A stretch of DNA of 12,982 bases from CAZHOV01 sp964534315 (GCA_964534315.1 CAZHOV010000162.1:1-12982), one strand, 5' to 3'. Numbered from the stretch's first letter, positions 1 to 6,507 are shown. Notes: generated by a model not told the origin, from the sequence alone. Program-made: numbers and translations.

Positions 1-303
1 TTTTTCTCTTATTTCCCTGTATATCAGCACTCTGTATTAAACAGGGTTTCCCTAGATAATGCTGCACCAGGGCCAGGTGTTCTTCCTGTTCCCGATGTAG
101 GTACCACAACAATATCTATTGAAAACAACCTAACCAACGGCAACTGCAATAGTGTTGCTGAAATCCTGGCACAAGGTCCACCTGATCCGTCACCAGCCAT
201 CCCAACCATGTCGCAATGGTCATTTTTCTTGCTGGTATTGATCGTTTTTACGGTCGGTATCGTTGGTGTGTATAATGTCAAGAAGAGGAGTCTTGAGTCT
301 TGA
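1..303 (+). CDS. C-terminal part of an exported protein with an IPTM/IPTL-type C-terminal tail (5' truncated)
   Basis: Frame 1 is open from the first base to a TGA at 301-303, so 100 codons of a longer gene are visible and the start lies outside the window. The visible part is a low-complexity stretch rich in Pro, Thr, Asn and Gly. It ends in a tripartite tail: a PAIPTMSQW motif at about residues 67-75, a hydrophobic helix of about 20 residues, and a short basic end (VKKRS). This matches the layout of IPTL-CTERM domains, found at the C-terminus of many secreted or surface proteins and thought to direct membrane anchoring or sorting. The passenger domain is not visible, so the specific function is unknown. 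The last codons and the stop lie inside a heptamer repeat (288-322), so the extreme C-terminus (RSLES) is repeat-derived. An intrinsic terminator follows at 350-375. Confidence 0.8.
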   Translation, partial: FFSYFPVYQHSVLNRVSLDNAAPGPGVLPVPDVGTTTISIENNLTNGNCNSVAEILAQGPPDPSPAIPTMSQWSFFLLVLIVFTVGIVGVYNVKKRSLES

Positions 304-322
304 GTTTTGGGTATTGAGTAGA
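288..322 (+). repeat. Degenerate heptamer tandem array across the stop codon of the IPTM-tail gene
   Basis: Five consecutive 7-mers can be read: GAGTCTT, GAGTCTT, GAGTTTT, GGGTATT, GAGTAGA. The first two are identical and the others drift. The stop codon of the upstream gene (301-303) spans the boundary of units two and three. Confidence 0.6.
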
Positions 323-349
323 AAAATTATTTATAACGATAACGAAATT

Positions 350-375
350 AGGCTGCCGGTTGGTGGCCTTTTTTT
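350..375 (+). terminator. Rho-independent terminator of the IPTM-tail gene
   Basis: An 8-bp stem, AGGCTGCC (350-357) with GGTGGCCT (362-369), encloses a GGTT loop. It contains two G-U wobbles on the plus strand. It runs directly into seven T residues (369-375). It lies 46 nt past the stop at 303 in the right orientation, and the wobbles favour an RNA hairpin on this strand. Confidence 0.75.
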
Positions 376-413
376 GTCTGAAAAACTACGTAAAACCCAT
401 TTTATTACAAACC

Positions 414-500
414 CTCAATTTCTCCAAATTCGTCGTATTTTTCGTCGTATTTCTGTTTTTATACGCTCTCCAATTTCTCCAATTTCCTTTTTTATACGGT
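414..500. repeat. A/T-rich patch of short degenerate direct repeats
   Basis: The stretch interleaves duplicated short words: TCGTCGTATTT at 430-440 and 442-452, CTCCAATTT in tandem near 468-485 with a variant near 422-430, and TTTATACG near 458 and 491. No gene is supported here: the plus-strand open frame across it encodes only repeat-derived sequence. It lies downstream of both the plus-strand terminator and the minus-strand remnant at 549-776. Confidence 0.45.
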
Positions 501-548
501 GGTAAAATCTTCCTGTTTTGTTCTCATAACTTCGAATGATCCGAATTA

Positions 549-776
549 TCACTTTACAAGCATATCGAAATAACTTTCATTACCTCGTAACCTCCTCCGG
601 TATTTCTCCAGCTTCTTGACTAATGGGGTCGGTCGGCCTCGATAATGCTTCTTTTTGTATTTCTTGCTCAGCTCCTCTTCTAGCTTCTCAATTTCAAATA
701 AAGGGCCATAAGCATAATTTTTATGCAGGTAGGGATAGTATTTTGTTGTGGTTAATTTGTAGGTTCTGGCGGATGC
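549..776 (-). pseudogene. Orphan coding-like remnant downstream of the HNH gene, no start codon
   Basis: On the minus strand a frame is open from codon 776-774 to a TGA at 551-549, 75 codons, bounded upstream by a TGA at 779-777. The translation looks protein-like: an aromatic segment (KYYPYLHKNYAYG), then a charged helix (LFEIEKLEEELSKKYKKK), then a basic patch (HYRGRP) and a second basic helix (KKLEKYRRRLRG). There is no ATG, GTG or TTG in its first half. It overlaps the last 25 nt of the HNH gene in a different frame. It could be the 3' remnant of a gene cut by the HNH insertion, a small gene with a rare start, or a frameshift extension of the HNH protein. I do not recognise the family. 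Confidence 0.4.
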
Positions 777-1186
777 TCACCCACAATCAATAATAATGCT
801 CTTAAATTTAATAGGGGAGTTCTATTTAATTGCAATTTCTCCACTGTAGCTCTTCCAGTAGGCGATAATCCTAACAATTGTGTGGAATCTTCATTCCAAC
901 AAAAATGATCTTTCCAATTATGTTTTCGAGGATTAAACAAATCAACCATATTACCGGTAACTGGATCAACCGCTTGAATATGATTATACTTGCGGCTATT
1001 ACAGCCTTGACAAGAATAAGCCAAATTATCTAAGTTATTTTCACCTCCTTTTGAAATCGGAAAGATATGCTCAATAGAAAAAGGATCAGGAGAATACTTA
1101 ACTTGGGAGAGACAATATTCACAGCAATACCCCGCACGTTCGGAGACTTGTTTTCGTATTTTTTTAGGAACCGAAAGATTAGGCAT
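752..1186 (-). CDS. HNH endonuclease
   Basis: A 144-residue single-domain HNH nuclease, predicted to make metal-dependent breaks in DNA. A first zinc knuckle CEYC (C22, C25) is followed by IEHIFPIS with E39 and H40 (first H of HNH), GGENNLDNL with N54, and a second knuckle CQGC (C59, C62) then N63 and H69. The C-terminal half (GRATVEKLQLNR, LLNLRALL) is typical of stand-alone bacterial HNH proteins of about 140-170 residues. The ATG at 1186-1184 lies inside the 3' end of the upstream RHH-like gene, an 8-nt overlap, so the two are probably translationally coupled. Biological role (toxin, defence nuclease or selfish endonuclease) cannot be told from sequence. The family call is firm, the role is open. 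Confidence 0.9.
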   Translation of the reverse strand: MPNLSVPKKIRKQVSERAGYCCEYCLSQVKYSPDPFSIEHIFPISKGGENNLDNLAYSCQGCNSRKYNHIQAVDPVTGNMVDLFNPRKHNWKDHFCWNEDSTQLLGLSPTGRATVEKLQLNRTPLLNLRALLLIVGEHPPEPTN

Positions 1187-1580
1187 CTGGCACTGATTGA
1201 AGACCCAAAGATTTCATCAATTCATCCAATGACACTTCTCTCAACTCCGCCAGCTCGATTAAATGGGCAATTCGCTGAACATTAGCAGCTTCAATTTGAT
1301 CAGAGATATTAACCAATTCTCTTTGTTCTTCTTGTGTCAATAACTCGGCATCCCTTTTTTCTTTCAGGTCATTATAACGGTCCCATACATCAGCAGCAAT
1401 ACCCAAATTTATCTTCTCTAATAATTCTAACTCCCGCTCCTTTTTTATCGACGGATCCTTTTTGGATAACTGTTGTTTCAATAAATCTAACACAAATTGC
1501 CGAACATCTACTCCTCTTCTCGCTGCCGACTCTTTCAACAACTGCTCGAGTTCACTACTAATATCGATCGTTATAGACAT
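1179..1580 (-). CDS. Ribbon-helix-helix-like small protein paired with the HNH endonuclease
   Basis: 133 residues. The N-terminus (MSITIDISSELEQLLKESA, then a helix to about residue 38) has the beta-strand/helix/helix pattern of ribbon-helix-helix DNA-binding proteins and CopG-like antitoxins. Residues 45-112 are a charged, largely helical segment, and the end (LAELREVSLDELMKSLGL, about 109-127) resembles a small helix-turn-helix-like motif. The gene overlaps the HNH start by 8 nt, a compact two-gene unit. From memory, similar RHH-like and HNH pairs recur in cyanobacteria and other bacteria. That makes an antitoxin, targeting partner or autoregulator plausible, but this is inference. Upstream (1581-1620) is A/T-rich with no clear promoter. 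Confidence 0.75.
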   Translation of the reverse strand: MSITIDISSELEQLLKESAARRGVDVRQFVLDLLKQQLSKKDPSIKKERELELLEKINLGIAADVWDRYNDLKEKRDAELLTQEEQRELVNISDQIEAANVQRIAHLIELAELREVSLDELMKSLGLQSVPDA

Positions 1581-1635
1581 AACACTTGTTTTTAGTTACA
1601 ATATTAACTTATTTACCTCACACATGGTTCCCATT

Positions 1636-1684
1636 CATAATGGAGAATGGAACAAGGAGCAAGGAAAAAGGGAAAAGGAACAAG
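1636..1684. repeat. Heptamer array, seven consecutive units, consensus GAACAAG
   Basis: Seven contiguous 7-mers in strict register: CATAATG, GAGAATG, GAACAAG, GAGCAAG, GAAAAAG, GGAAAAG, GAACAAG. Position 7 is G in all seven and positions 1 and 5 are nearly fixed, while the middle varies. It lies between the 5' end of the RHH-like gene and the 3' end of fic. Confidence 0.7.
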
Positions 1685-1711
1685 ATGAATTCTATATTTT
1701 TTCTCTTCCTC

Positions 1712-1810
1712 AATCCTGAAAATCCCTAAATCCAGCGAATCCAGATTCAGACCTCCTAGTTGTCAGAATCAGCCTGCCCTGCCTGCAAAGTCAGGCCAAG
1801 GGATTTTCAG
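1712..1810. repeat. Dispersed palindromic element, copy 1
   Basis: Positions 1712-1770 match 3327-3385 at 55 of 59 positions, the first 39 being identical. In this copy the ends form an inverted repeat, CTGAAAATCCCT (1716-1727) with AGGGATTTTCAG (1799-1810), enclosing a G/C-richer middle. No coding capacity is seen. It resembles a short non-autonomous repeat of the REP or MITE kind. Confidence 0.65.
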
Positions 1811-1821
1811 AATTCTAGCCC

Positions 1822-1869
1822 AATATACCGTCACACCTTTGCTGCGCTGAACCGTTATACCTGCTCGCC
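1822..1869. repeat. Degenerate octamer array downstream of fic
   Basis: Units of 8 nt can be read in register: AATATACC, GTCACACC, TTTGCTGC, GCTGAACC, GTTATACC, TGCTCGCC. The consensus G(C/T)TGNACC is shared with the array at 3427-3526. Both arrays lie between a copy of the 59-nt element and the stop codon of a minus-strand gene. Confidence 0.55.
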
Positions 1870-1884
1870 CCAATGCATAAATTT

Positions 1885-3024
1885 TTAACTAAACAAATCA
1901 ATATACTGTTTGAAAATGAAGATTCGGTTCCTACTCTGACCGGTCATCTCTTCTAAAATTTTTGCCCTTTCAAAACTCGCTACCAGATCATTCGAAGATT
2001 TAAAGGAAAGACTACATAATTCCTCTACCGATCTCACACTCACGACAGGATCTTTAAATAAATGATTAAGCAAGATCAAGGCATTATTGGTTCGCTTCCC
2101 CCAGTTCTTTCGAATTTCTTTTTCCAATTTATCTTTTAAATCCAATATTTTTGAAAGGGTTTCCACTGCATCCTCGGAAGTTTGTGCTATTCCTACTAAG
2201 AAATATTTGAGCCATTGAATCATATCACTTTTTTCTCTAACCCTCATTAAATTATCATAATACAAGAACTTATCCTTCTCAAAATATGCTGATAAATAAA
2301 GTAAAGGCTTATCTAAAATTTTTTCATTTACCAAAAACAACGTGATCAATAATCTTCCTATTCTCCCATTACCATCCAAAAAGGGATGAATGGTCTCGAA
2401 CTGATAATGAGCAATACCGGTTTTTATCAGAGTAGGGACGTTTATATCTTGGTTATGTAAAAATTTTTCTAAATCACCCATCAAATTGGGAACATAGTGT
2501 TGAATCGGAGGAATGAAAACGGCATCGGCAAGGCTATTTCCTCCTATCCAATTTTGACTCTTCCTAAGCGCTCCTGGAAGTTTATGCTCTCCCCTGGCAC
2601 CTTGCAACAATAATTTATGTGTTTCTCTTAATAATCTGGTTGAAATGGGAAGCTTGTCCAGGTTTTTTATAGCCTCACTTAAGGCTTCCGTATAATTTTT
2701 AACTTCTTTCCAGTCATCTCTTCTTTCAGGGATAATTTCTTCTTCAGGCAAAAAAGCTTCATCAATTTTGGTTTGGGTACCTTCAATTCTACTCGAAATG
2801 ACCGCCTCTTTTGTGACATAAAGTTGAATAAACAGATCAATATTTGGTACTAAACGTGCAAAGGAATTTAGTTCTCCTAGTTTAAGAGAAGCCTTTTCCA
2901 AAAGAGTATTTAAGCCAGCATTATTCCATTTCCATTCTTCATTTATTAATGAAGGAACGAAATATTTATAGCCAACACCTTTTTCCCAATGTCCCGATTT
3001 ATAATTTTCTAATTGAATCGCCAT
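1885..3024 (-). CDS. Fic family protein adenylyltransferase (N-terminal inhibitory motif type)
   Basis: Fic enzymes transfer AMP (rarely another nucleotide part) from ATP to hydroxyl side chains of target proteins. Numbered from the upstream TTG at 3039, the protein has a Fic N-terminal region with the inhibitory motif SSRIEG (S82, E86, G87), a flap segment around residues 150-167, the full active-site loop HPFLDGNGRIGR at 218-229 with catalytic H218, and a C-terminal winged-helix-like region from about 315 to the end. All key residues are intact, so it should be an active, autoinhibited class II Fic protein. I prefer the ATG at 3024-3022 (MAIQLENY..., 379 residues). The TTG at 3039 coincides with the last bases of a TATCTTTG promoter box, so it would not be in the mRNA. 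A 15-bp inverted repeat upstream suggests repression. The target is unknown. Confidence 0.92.
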   Translation of the reverse strand: MAIQLENYKSGHWEKGVGYKYFVPSLINEEWKWNNAGLNTLLEKASLKLGELNSFARLVPNIDLFIQLYVTKEAVISSRIEGTQTKIDEAFLPEEEIIPERRDDWKEVKNYTEALSEAIKNLDKLPISTRLLRETHKLLLQGARGEHKLPGALRKSQNWIGGNSLADAVFIPPIQHYVPNLMGDLEKFLHNQDINVPTLIKTGIAHYQFETIHPFLDGNGRIGRLLITLFLVNEKILDKPLLYLSAYFEKDKFLYYDNLMRVREKSDMIQWLKYFLVGIAQTSEDAVETLSKILDLKDKLEKEIRKNWGKRTNNALILLNHLFKDPVVSVRSVEELCSLSFKSSNDLVASFERAKILEEMTGQSRNRIFIFKQYIDLFS

Positions 3025-3036
3025 TTTGTTTTTATT

Positions 3037-3044
3037 CAAAGATA
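3037..3044 (-). promoter_or_regulatory. Probable -7 box of the fic promoter
   Basis: On the minus strand this reads TATCTTTG, an exact match to the Bacteroidota -7 consensus TAnnTTTG. Transcription would start near 3030, only a few bases before the ATG at 3024, giving an almost leaderless mRNA. No good -33 TTTG is present: the spacer and -33 positions fall in the operator palindrome. Confidence 0.5.
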
Positions 3045-3057
3045 AAATAAAAATGCC

Positions 3058-3092
3058 TTTATTTTACTTTAACGCTATTAAAGTAAAATAAA
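3058..3092. promoter_or_regulatory. Operator-like palindrome upstream of fic
   Basis: Perfect 15-bp arms (3058-3072 and 3078-3092) flank the 5-nt spacer CGCTA. The core half-site is TTTTACTTTA. The same 10-mer occurs a third time at 3102-3111 in the orientation of the left arm. The palindrome lies just upstream of the TATCTTTG box, over the expected -33 region, as expected for a repressor or autoregulation site. Confidence 0.65.
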
Positions 3093-3101
3093 ATTATCTT
3101 G

Positions 3102-3111
3102 TTTTACTTTA
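3102..3111. promoter_or_regulatory. Third operator half-site
   Basis: TTTTACTTTA is identical to the half-site in the palindrome at 3058-3092 and starts 10 nt beyond its end, about one helical turn. It could add a cooperative binding position. Confidence 0.4.
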
Positions 3112-3326
3112 CCTGATAACCCGAGATTACATGAATTGATCCTGACAGTATCGAAATACTTTACTGGAACCCCTATTACCCTAGTGGCAAAGGAATGGGG
3201 TAAACTAACCAATAAAAAGAGTAAGACAAATAATATTCCAATGGGTACTGCCCATGACGAACGTTTCGGAAAAGTACGAACGTACCATCAGGATATTTTG
3301 AAGGTGGTTGTTATTCATTAATTACT
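3112..3326. other. Gene-poor stretch upstream of fic
   Basis: A plus-strand frame is open here and ends in a TAA at 3319-3321, but it has only a TTG start (3136), no visible ribosome binding site, and no motif I recognise. Its base composition is less A/T-rich than the operator beside it, so it may be the eroded end of an old gene. I see no convincing functional feature. Confidence 0.25.
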
Positions 3327-3405
3327 AATCCTGAAAATCCCTAAATCCAGCGAATCCAGATTCAGGCTTCCTTATTGTCAGAATCTGGATTTGCTGGATT
3401 GTAGG
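3327..3405. repeat. Dispersed palindromic element, copy 2
   Basis: Positions 3327-3385 match copy 1 (1712-1770) at 55 of 59 positions. Here the right half has a strong inverted repeat: arms of 20 nt at 3344-3363 and 3381-3400 with one mismatch (a G-T pair on one strand), a 17-nt loop, and a further CCTA/TAGG pairing outside with a one-base bulge. The palindrome uses different parts of the element than in copy 1. Confidence 0.7.
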
Positions 3406-3426
3406 ATATACTGGATTTCTCCGTTG

Positions 3427-3526
3427 GTTGTACCGTTGCACCGCTGTACCCTTGCCCCCTTATCCCCTGAACCTTTGAACCCCCTTATACCGCTTGCACC
3501 CTTTTGTACCGCTGGACCGTTAAACC
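3427..3526. repeat. Degenerate octamer array downstream of mnmE
   Basis: About twelve units of mostly 8 nt, such as GTTGTACC, GTTGCACC, GCTGTACC, TGAACCTT, GCTGGACC and GTTAAACC, with some 7-10 nt units. The strand bias is strong: the plus strand is C-rich and almost G-poor. The consensus matches the array at 1822-1869. It begins 28 nt beyond the mnmE stop, on the transcript's 3' side. No gene is supported in it. Confidence 0.6.
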
Positions 3527-3553
3527 TTTTTTCCTACTTCATATTTGTTCCCC

Positions 3554-4948
3554 CTACTTTCCAATACAAAAATTCGAAAAAATATTCCCCAGCAAATCAT
3601 CCGTACTAATCTCTCCGGTAATCTCCCCCAAATGGTGGATCGCCTGGCGAATATCCATCGCCACAAAATCAGAGGTTACGCCGCTTTGGAGGCCGCGGAG
3701 GACATCTTGCAAGCTGGATTCCGCCTTTAGTAAGGCATCATAATGGCGGGTGTTGTTGACAATGGTATTGTCGAGCTGGCCTTGCTCTTTGATGACGGCC
3801 TGAAACAACTTCTCTTTCAAATACTCAATGTTCATATTGTTGATGGCCGAGATGGGGACAAATTGATCTTCGGTAAAAAATCCACTGGCAAATTCTTCGT
3901 ATTTGGCATAGGGGTTACGATCCATTTTGTTGGCTACTACCAACAGCTGTAAACCTTCTTTTTGTAAACGCTCTAAGTCACTTCGCACTTCCCTGGCTTC
4001 CATCTCGGTGACGTCAAAGACATAGACCAATAAGGCCGACTGCTGAATCTTCTCCATGGTCTTTTTGATCCCCACCTCCTCAATGGTATCCTGTGCATCG
4101 CGAATGCCTGCGGTATCAATCATCCTAAATTCTATGCCGTTGATGTTGAGCACTTCTTCTATGGTATCTCTGGTAGTCCCGGCAATATCCGAAACAATGG
4201 CCCGCTCTTCTTTCAACAGGGCGTTGAGCAAGGTAGACTTGCCGGCGTTGGGGCGGCCCGCAATGACAGTATTGACGCCTCTTTTTAATACATTCCCCAA
4301 TTTAAAAGAATGGATTAGGTCATTTATGACTTTATGTATTTTCTCGACCAATCCATTAAGCTCATCCCGGTTCGCAAACTCTACATCCTCTTCTGAAAAA
4401 TCCAGCTCCAATTCGATCAGACTGGCAAAGTTGATCAACTCTTCCCGCAATTTCTGGATCTCATTACTAAAACCTCCCCGCATCTGCCGAATCGCCATAT
4501 CATGCGAAGCTTTAGAACTGGAGGCAATCAAATCTGCCACCGCCTCCGCCTGTGATAGATCCATCCGACCATTCAAAAAGGCGCGCATAGTAAATTCTCC
4601 GGGCTCTGCCATCCGCGCTCCCTTCCGGATAAACAACTGAATCACTTCCTGAATAATGTAAGGCGATCCGTGACAAGACACCTCCACCACATTTTCCTTG
4701 GTATACGACTTCGGCTCTTTAAACAAACCCACCACCACTTCATCCAAAATAGCGCCTTCTTCATCCCGGATCGTCCCAAAATGCAAGGTATGCGTCGCTT
4801 CTTTGGCCAGATCTTTCCCATGAAAGACGCCATCAACAATCCCTATCGCCTCCTTCCCCGATAACCGGATCACGCCAATGGCTCCTACTCCCGGAGGTGT
4901 AGCCAGGGCAACAATGGTATCAGAAAGGTTGTGTTTGGAATAGCCCAT
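3554..4948 (-). CDS. mnmE: tRNA uridine-5-carboxymethylaminomethyl(34) synthesis GTPase MnmE
   Basis: MnmE acts with MnmG (GidA) to modify U34 in the wobble position of several tRNAs, using 5,10-methylene-THF, FAD and GTP. The 464-residue protein is full length. The N-terminal tetrahydrofolate-binding domain (about 1-120, with TIVALATPPGVGAIGVIRLSG) is followed by a helical domain with an inserted G domain: G1 GRPNAGKS at 231-238, G2 in IAGTTRDT (255-262), G3 DTAG at 278-281, and G4 NKMD at 340-343. The C-terminal CIGK at 461-464 carries the conserved Cys. N234 in G1 corresponds to the Asn that binds the activating K+ ion in E. coli MnmE. The gene is third in line after trkA and trkH, with 107 nt of inverted octamer repeats before it. 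The ATG at 4948 fits the family N-terminus. Confidence 0.97.
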   Translation of the reverse strand: MGYSKHNLSDTIVALATPPGVGAIGVIRLSGKEAIGIVDGVFHGKDLAKEATHTLHFGTIRDEEGAILDEVVVGLFKEPKSYTKENVVEVSCHGSPYIIQEVIQLFIRKGARMAEPGEFTMRAFLNGRMDLSQAEAVADLIASSSKASHDMAIRQMRGGFSNEIQKLREELINFASLIELELDFSEEDVEFANRDELNGLVEKIHKVINDLIHSFKLGNVLKRGVNTVIAGRPNAGKSTLLNALLKEERAIVSDIAGTTRDTIEEVLNINGIEFRMIDTAGIRDAQDTIEEVGIKKTMEKIQQSALLVYVFDVTEMEAREVRSDLERLQKEGLQLLVVANKMDRNPYAKYEEFASGFFTEDQFVPISAINNMNIEYLKEKLFQAVIKEQGQLDNTIVNNTRHYDALLKAESSLQDVLRGLQSGVTSDFVAMDIRQAIHHLGEITGEISTDDLLGNIFSNFCIGK

Positions 4949-4954
4949 AAGTCA

Positions 4955-5050
4955 AGGTTTCAGGGTTACCAGGTCTCAGGGTTTCAAGAAGTCCAACTAT
5001 CAGATCAATCAATAAATCTGGACACCTGGAAACCTCGAAACCTGGAAACC
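4955..5050. repeat. Opposed octamer arrays between trkH and mnmE, forming an imperfect inverted repeat
   Basis: The plus strand reads AGGTTTCA, GGGTTACC, AGGTCTCA, GGGTTTCA at 4955-4986, and GGACACCT, GGAAACCT, CGAAACCT, GGAAACC at 5020-5050. The right set is the reverse complement of the left type: 22 of 31 positions can pair. This could fold into a long imperfect hairpin in the trkH-mnmE intercistronic mRNA. The right array starts 6 nt after the trkH stop codon, the left one ends 7 nt before the mnmE ATG. Confidence 0.65.
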
Positions 5051-5055
5051 ATTTT

Positions 5056-6507
5056 TTAATTACTCTGCCAAAAATATGGCGTAAACAGTACCAAGATAGT
5101 AAACAACTCTAATCTTCCCAATAACATCAGGAAAGATAATATCCATTTGGCGGGGTCGGGTACTGCAGAAAAGTTGTCTACCGGCCCGACGGTGCCCAGC
5201 CCCGGACCGACATTCCCCAGGGAGGTAGCTACGGCCCCAATGGCCGATTGGAAGTCCATACCAAGACCGGCGACAGTAATAGATCCCAATACAAATAGGA
5301 TGAGGTAAACTAATAGAAAGACCAAAATGTGCGTCAATATGCGGGGCGCTACGATCTGTTTATTGATTTTGATGCGGATCATAGCACGAGGATGAAGGAT
5401 GCGCCTGAATTCTAATATGGAATTTTTCAGAAAAACCAAATGCCGGACAAGCTTGATCCCTCCACTAGTCGACCCGGCACTAGCGCCCATGAACATTAAA
5501 ATAAAAAACAAAATAGTCAATCCACCCGACCATTTTGTATAATCGGCTGTTACATAGCCCGTGGTCGTGATCAGAGAAACAATCTGGAAGGTGGCATCGC
5601 GAAAGGATTGCTCCAGGCTATTGCCTGTCTTATGAAAAACGATAAAGGTAACGATCGCAGAAAGTAAAATCACAACCGTTCCATACAACCGGAATTCATC
5701 GCTGGCCCAAACATTTTTAAGCTTACCTTTCAAACCATAATAGATGACGGTGTAATTGGTGCCTGCAACAAACATAAAGGCAATGATGGTATATTGAATG
5801 ATGGGGACATCGAAATGCGCCATACTGGCATTTTTGGTCGAAAATCCGCCGGTAGCCATCGTGGTGAGTGCATGGTTGATAGCGTCATAAAAACTCATGC
5901 CCTCAATCAGCAAAATAATACAGAGCAACGCGGTAAGTGATACGTAGATCAGCCAAAGCCGCTTGGCCGTTTCCCGAATACGGGGATGGATCTTATCGGA
6001 AGTGGGGCCAGGGGCTTCGGCTACAAACAATTCAATTCCACCAATGCCTAAAAGCGGAAATATAGCAACCGTTAACACGATAATTCCCATCCCACCAATC
6101 CATTGGGTCATGGAACGCCAAAATAAAATACCCTCAGGTACCGATTCAATATCCGTCAAAACAGTAGCTCCGGTAGTCGTCATGCCCGACATCGTCTCAA
6201 AAAAAGCACCCGTGACGGAGGGTATGACGCCGCTAATCAAAAAAGGGAGTGTTCCCATAACGACCATGCTCAGCCATCCCAATGCTACGATCAGGTACCC
6301 TTCCCGCTTGTGGATCGACCCGCCTTTATTGAAACGGATCAATAAAAAAAGTCCACCAATGGTAATGGAAATGCCTCCTGAAATGGCCAAAGCCAATGCA
6401 TCGCCACTTTTGAAATAAAACGAAAAGGGCAGCCCTGTCAGCATCAATCCGCCAACAATAAGCAGTAATACGCCAATGACATTTGCTACAGGTCTGAAGT
6501 TGATCAT
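5056..6507 (-). CDS. trkH: TrkH family potassium uptake protein (membrane subunit)
   Basis: The ion-conducting subunit of a Trk/Ktr K+ uptake system in the inner membrane, gated by the cytosolic nucleotide-binding TrkA ring. At 483 residues it is normal for TrkH. Four pore-loop filters can be seen: MTTTGATV (P1, about 109-116), TMATGGF (P2, 216-222), LITTTGY (P3, 312-318) and SLGNVGPG (P4, 429-436), each with its conserved filter glycine. The GASAGSTSGGIK segment at 341-352 is the gating intramembrane loop typical of the family. Hydrophobic helices cover most of the rest. The start ATG at 6507 lies 17 nt from a large hairpin after trkA. Same strand and order as trkA and mnmE suggest one operon. 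Confidence 0.96.
   Translation of the reverse strand: MINFRPVANVIGVLLLIVGGLMLTGLPFSFYFKSGDALALAISGGISITIGGLFLLIRFNKGGSIHKREGYLIVALGWLSMVVMGTLPFLISGVIPSVTGAFFETMSGMTTTGATVLTDIESVPEGILFWRSMTQWIGGMGIIVLTVAIFPLLGIGGIELFVAEAPGPTSDKIHPRIRETAKRLWLIYVSLTALLCIILLIEGMSFYDAINHALTTMATGGFSTKNASMAHFDVPIIQYTIIAFMFVAGTNYTVIYYGLKGKLKNVWASDEFRLYGTVVILLSAIVTFIVFHKTGNSLEQSFRDATFQIVSLITTTGYVTADYTKWSGGLTILFFILMFMGASAGSTSGGIKLVRHLVFLKNSILEFRRILHPRAMIRIKINKQIVAPRILTHILVFLLVYLILFVLGSITVAGLGMDFQSAIGAVATSLGNVGPGLGTVGPVDNFSAVPDPAKWILSFLMLLGRLELFTILVLFTPYFWQSN

Larger units (their letters stand above)
1581..1884. other. Intergenic stretch between fic and the RHH gene, filled with repeats
   Basis: This 304-nt gap holds no supportable gene. 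From left to right it has an A/T-rich leader for the RHH-like gene, a heptamer array (1636-1684), copy 1 of a 59-nt element with outer palindromic arms (1712-1810), and an octamer array (1822-1869) just beyond the fic stop codon. Confidence 0.6.

Noticed and set aside
263..505. Plus-strand open frame of 80 codons after the IPTM-tail gene
   Set aside because: It runs through a heptamer array, a terminator and A/T-rich direct repeats, and overlaps the real gene end in another frame. The translation is repeat-derived.
3136..3321. Plus-strand open frame of 61 codons upstream of fic
   Set aside because: TTG start, no ribosome binding site, no motif recognised. It might be an eroded gene end but is too weak to call.
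1636..3526. CRISPR array
   Set aside because: The repeats are contiguous units of 7-8 nt or two isolated copies of a 59-nt element. There are no regularly spaced repeats with unique spacers, and no cas genes.
4056..4640. Plus-strand open frame of 194 codons
   Set aside because: It lies wholly inside mnmE on the opposite strand, which is certain from its motifs. It is a shadow frame.
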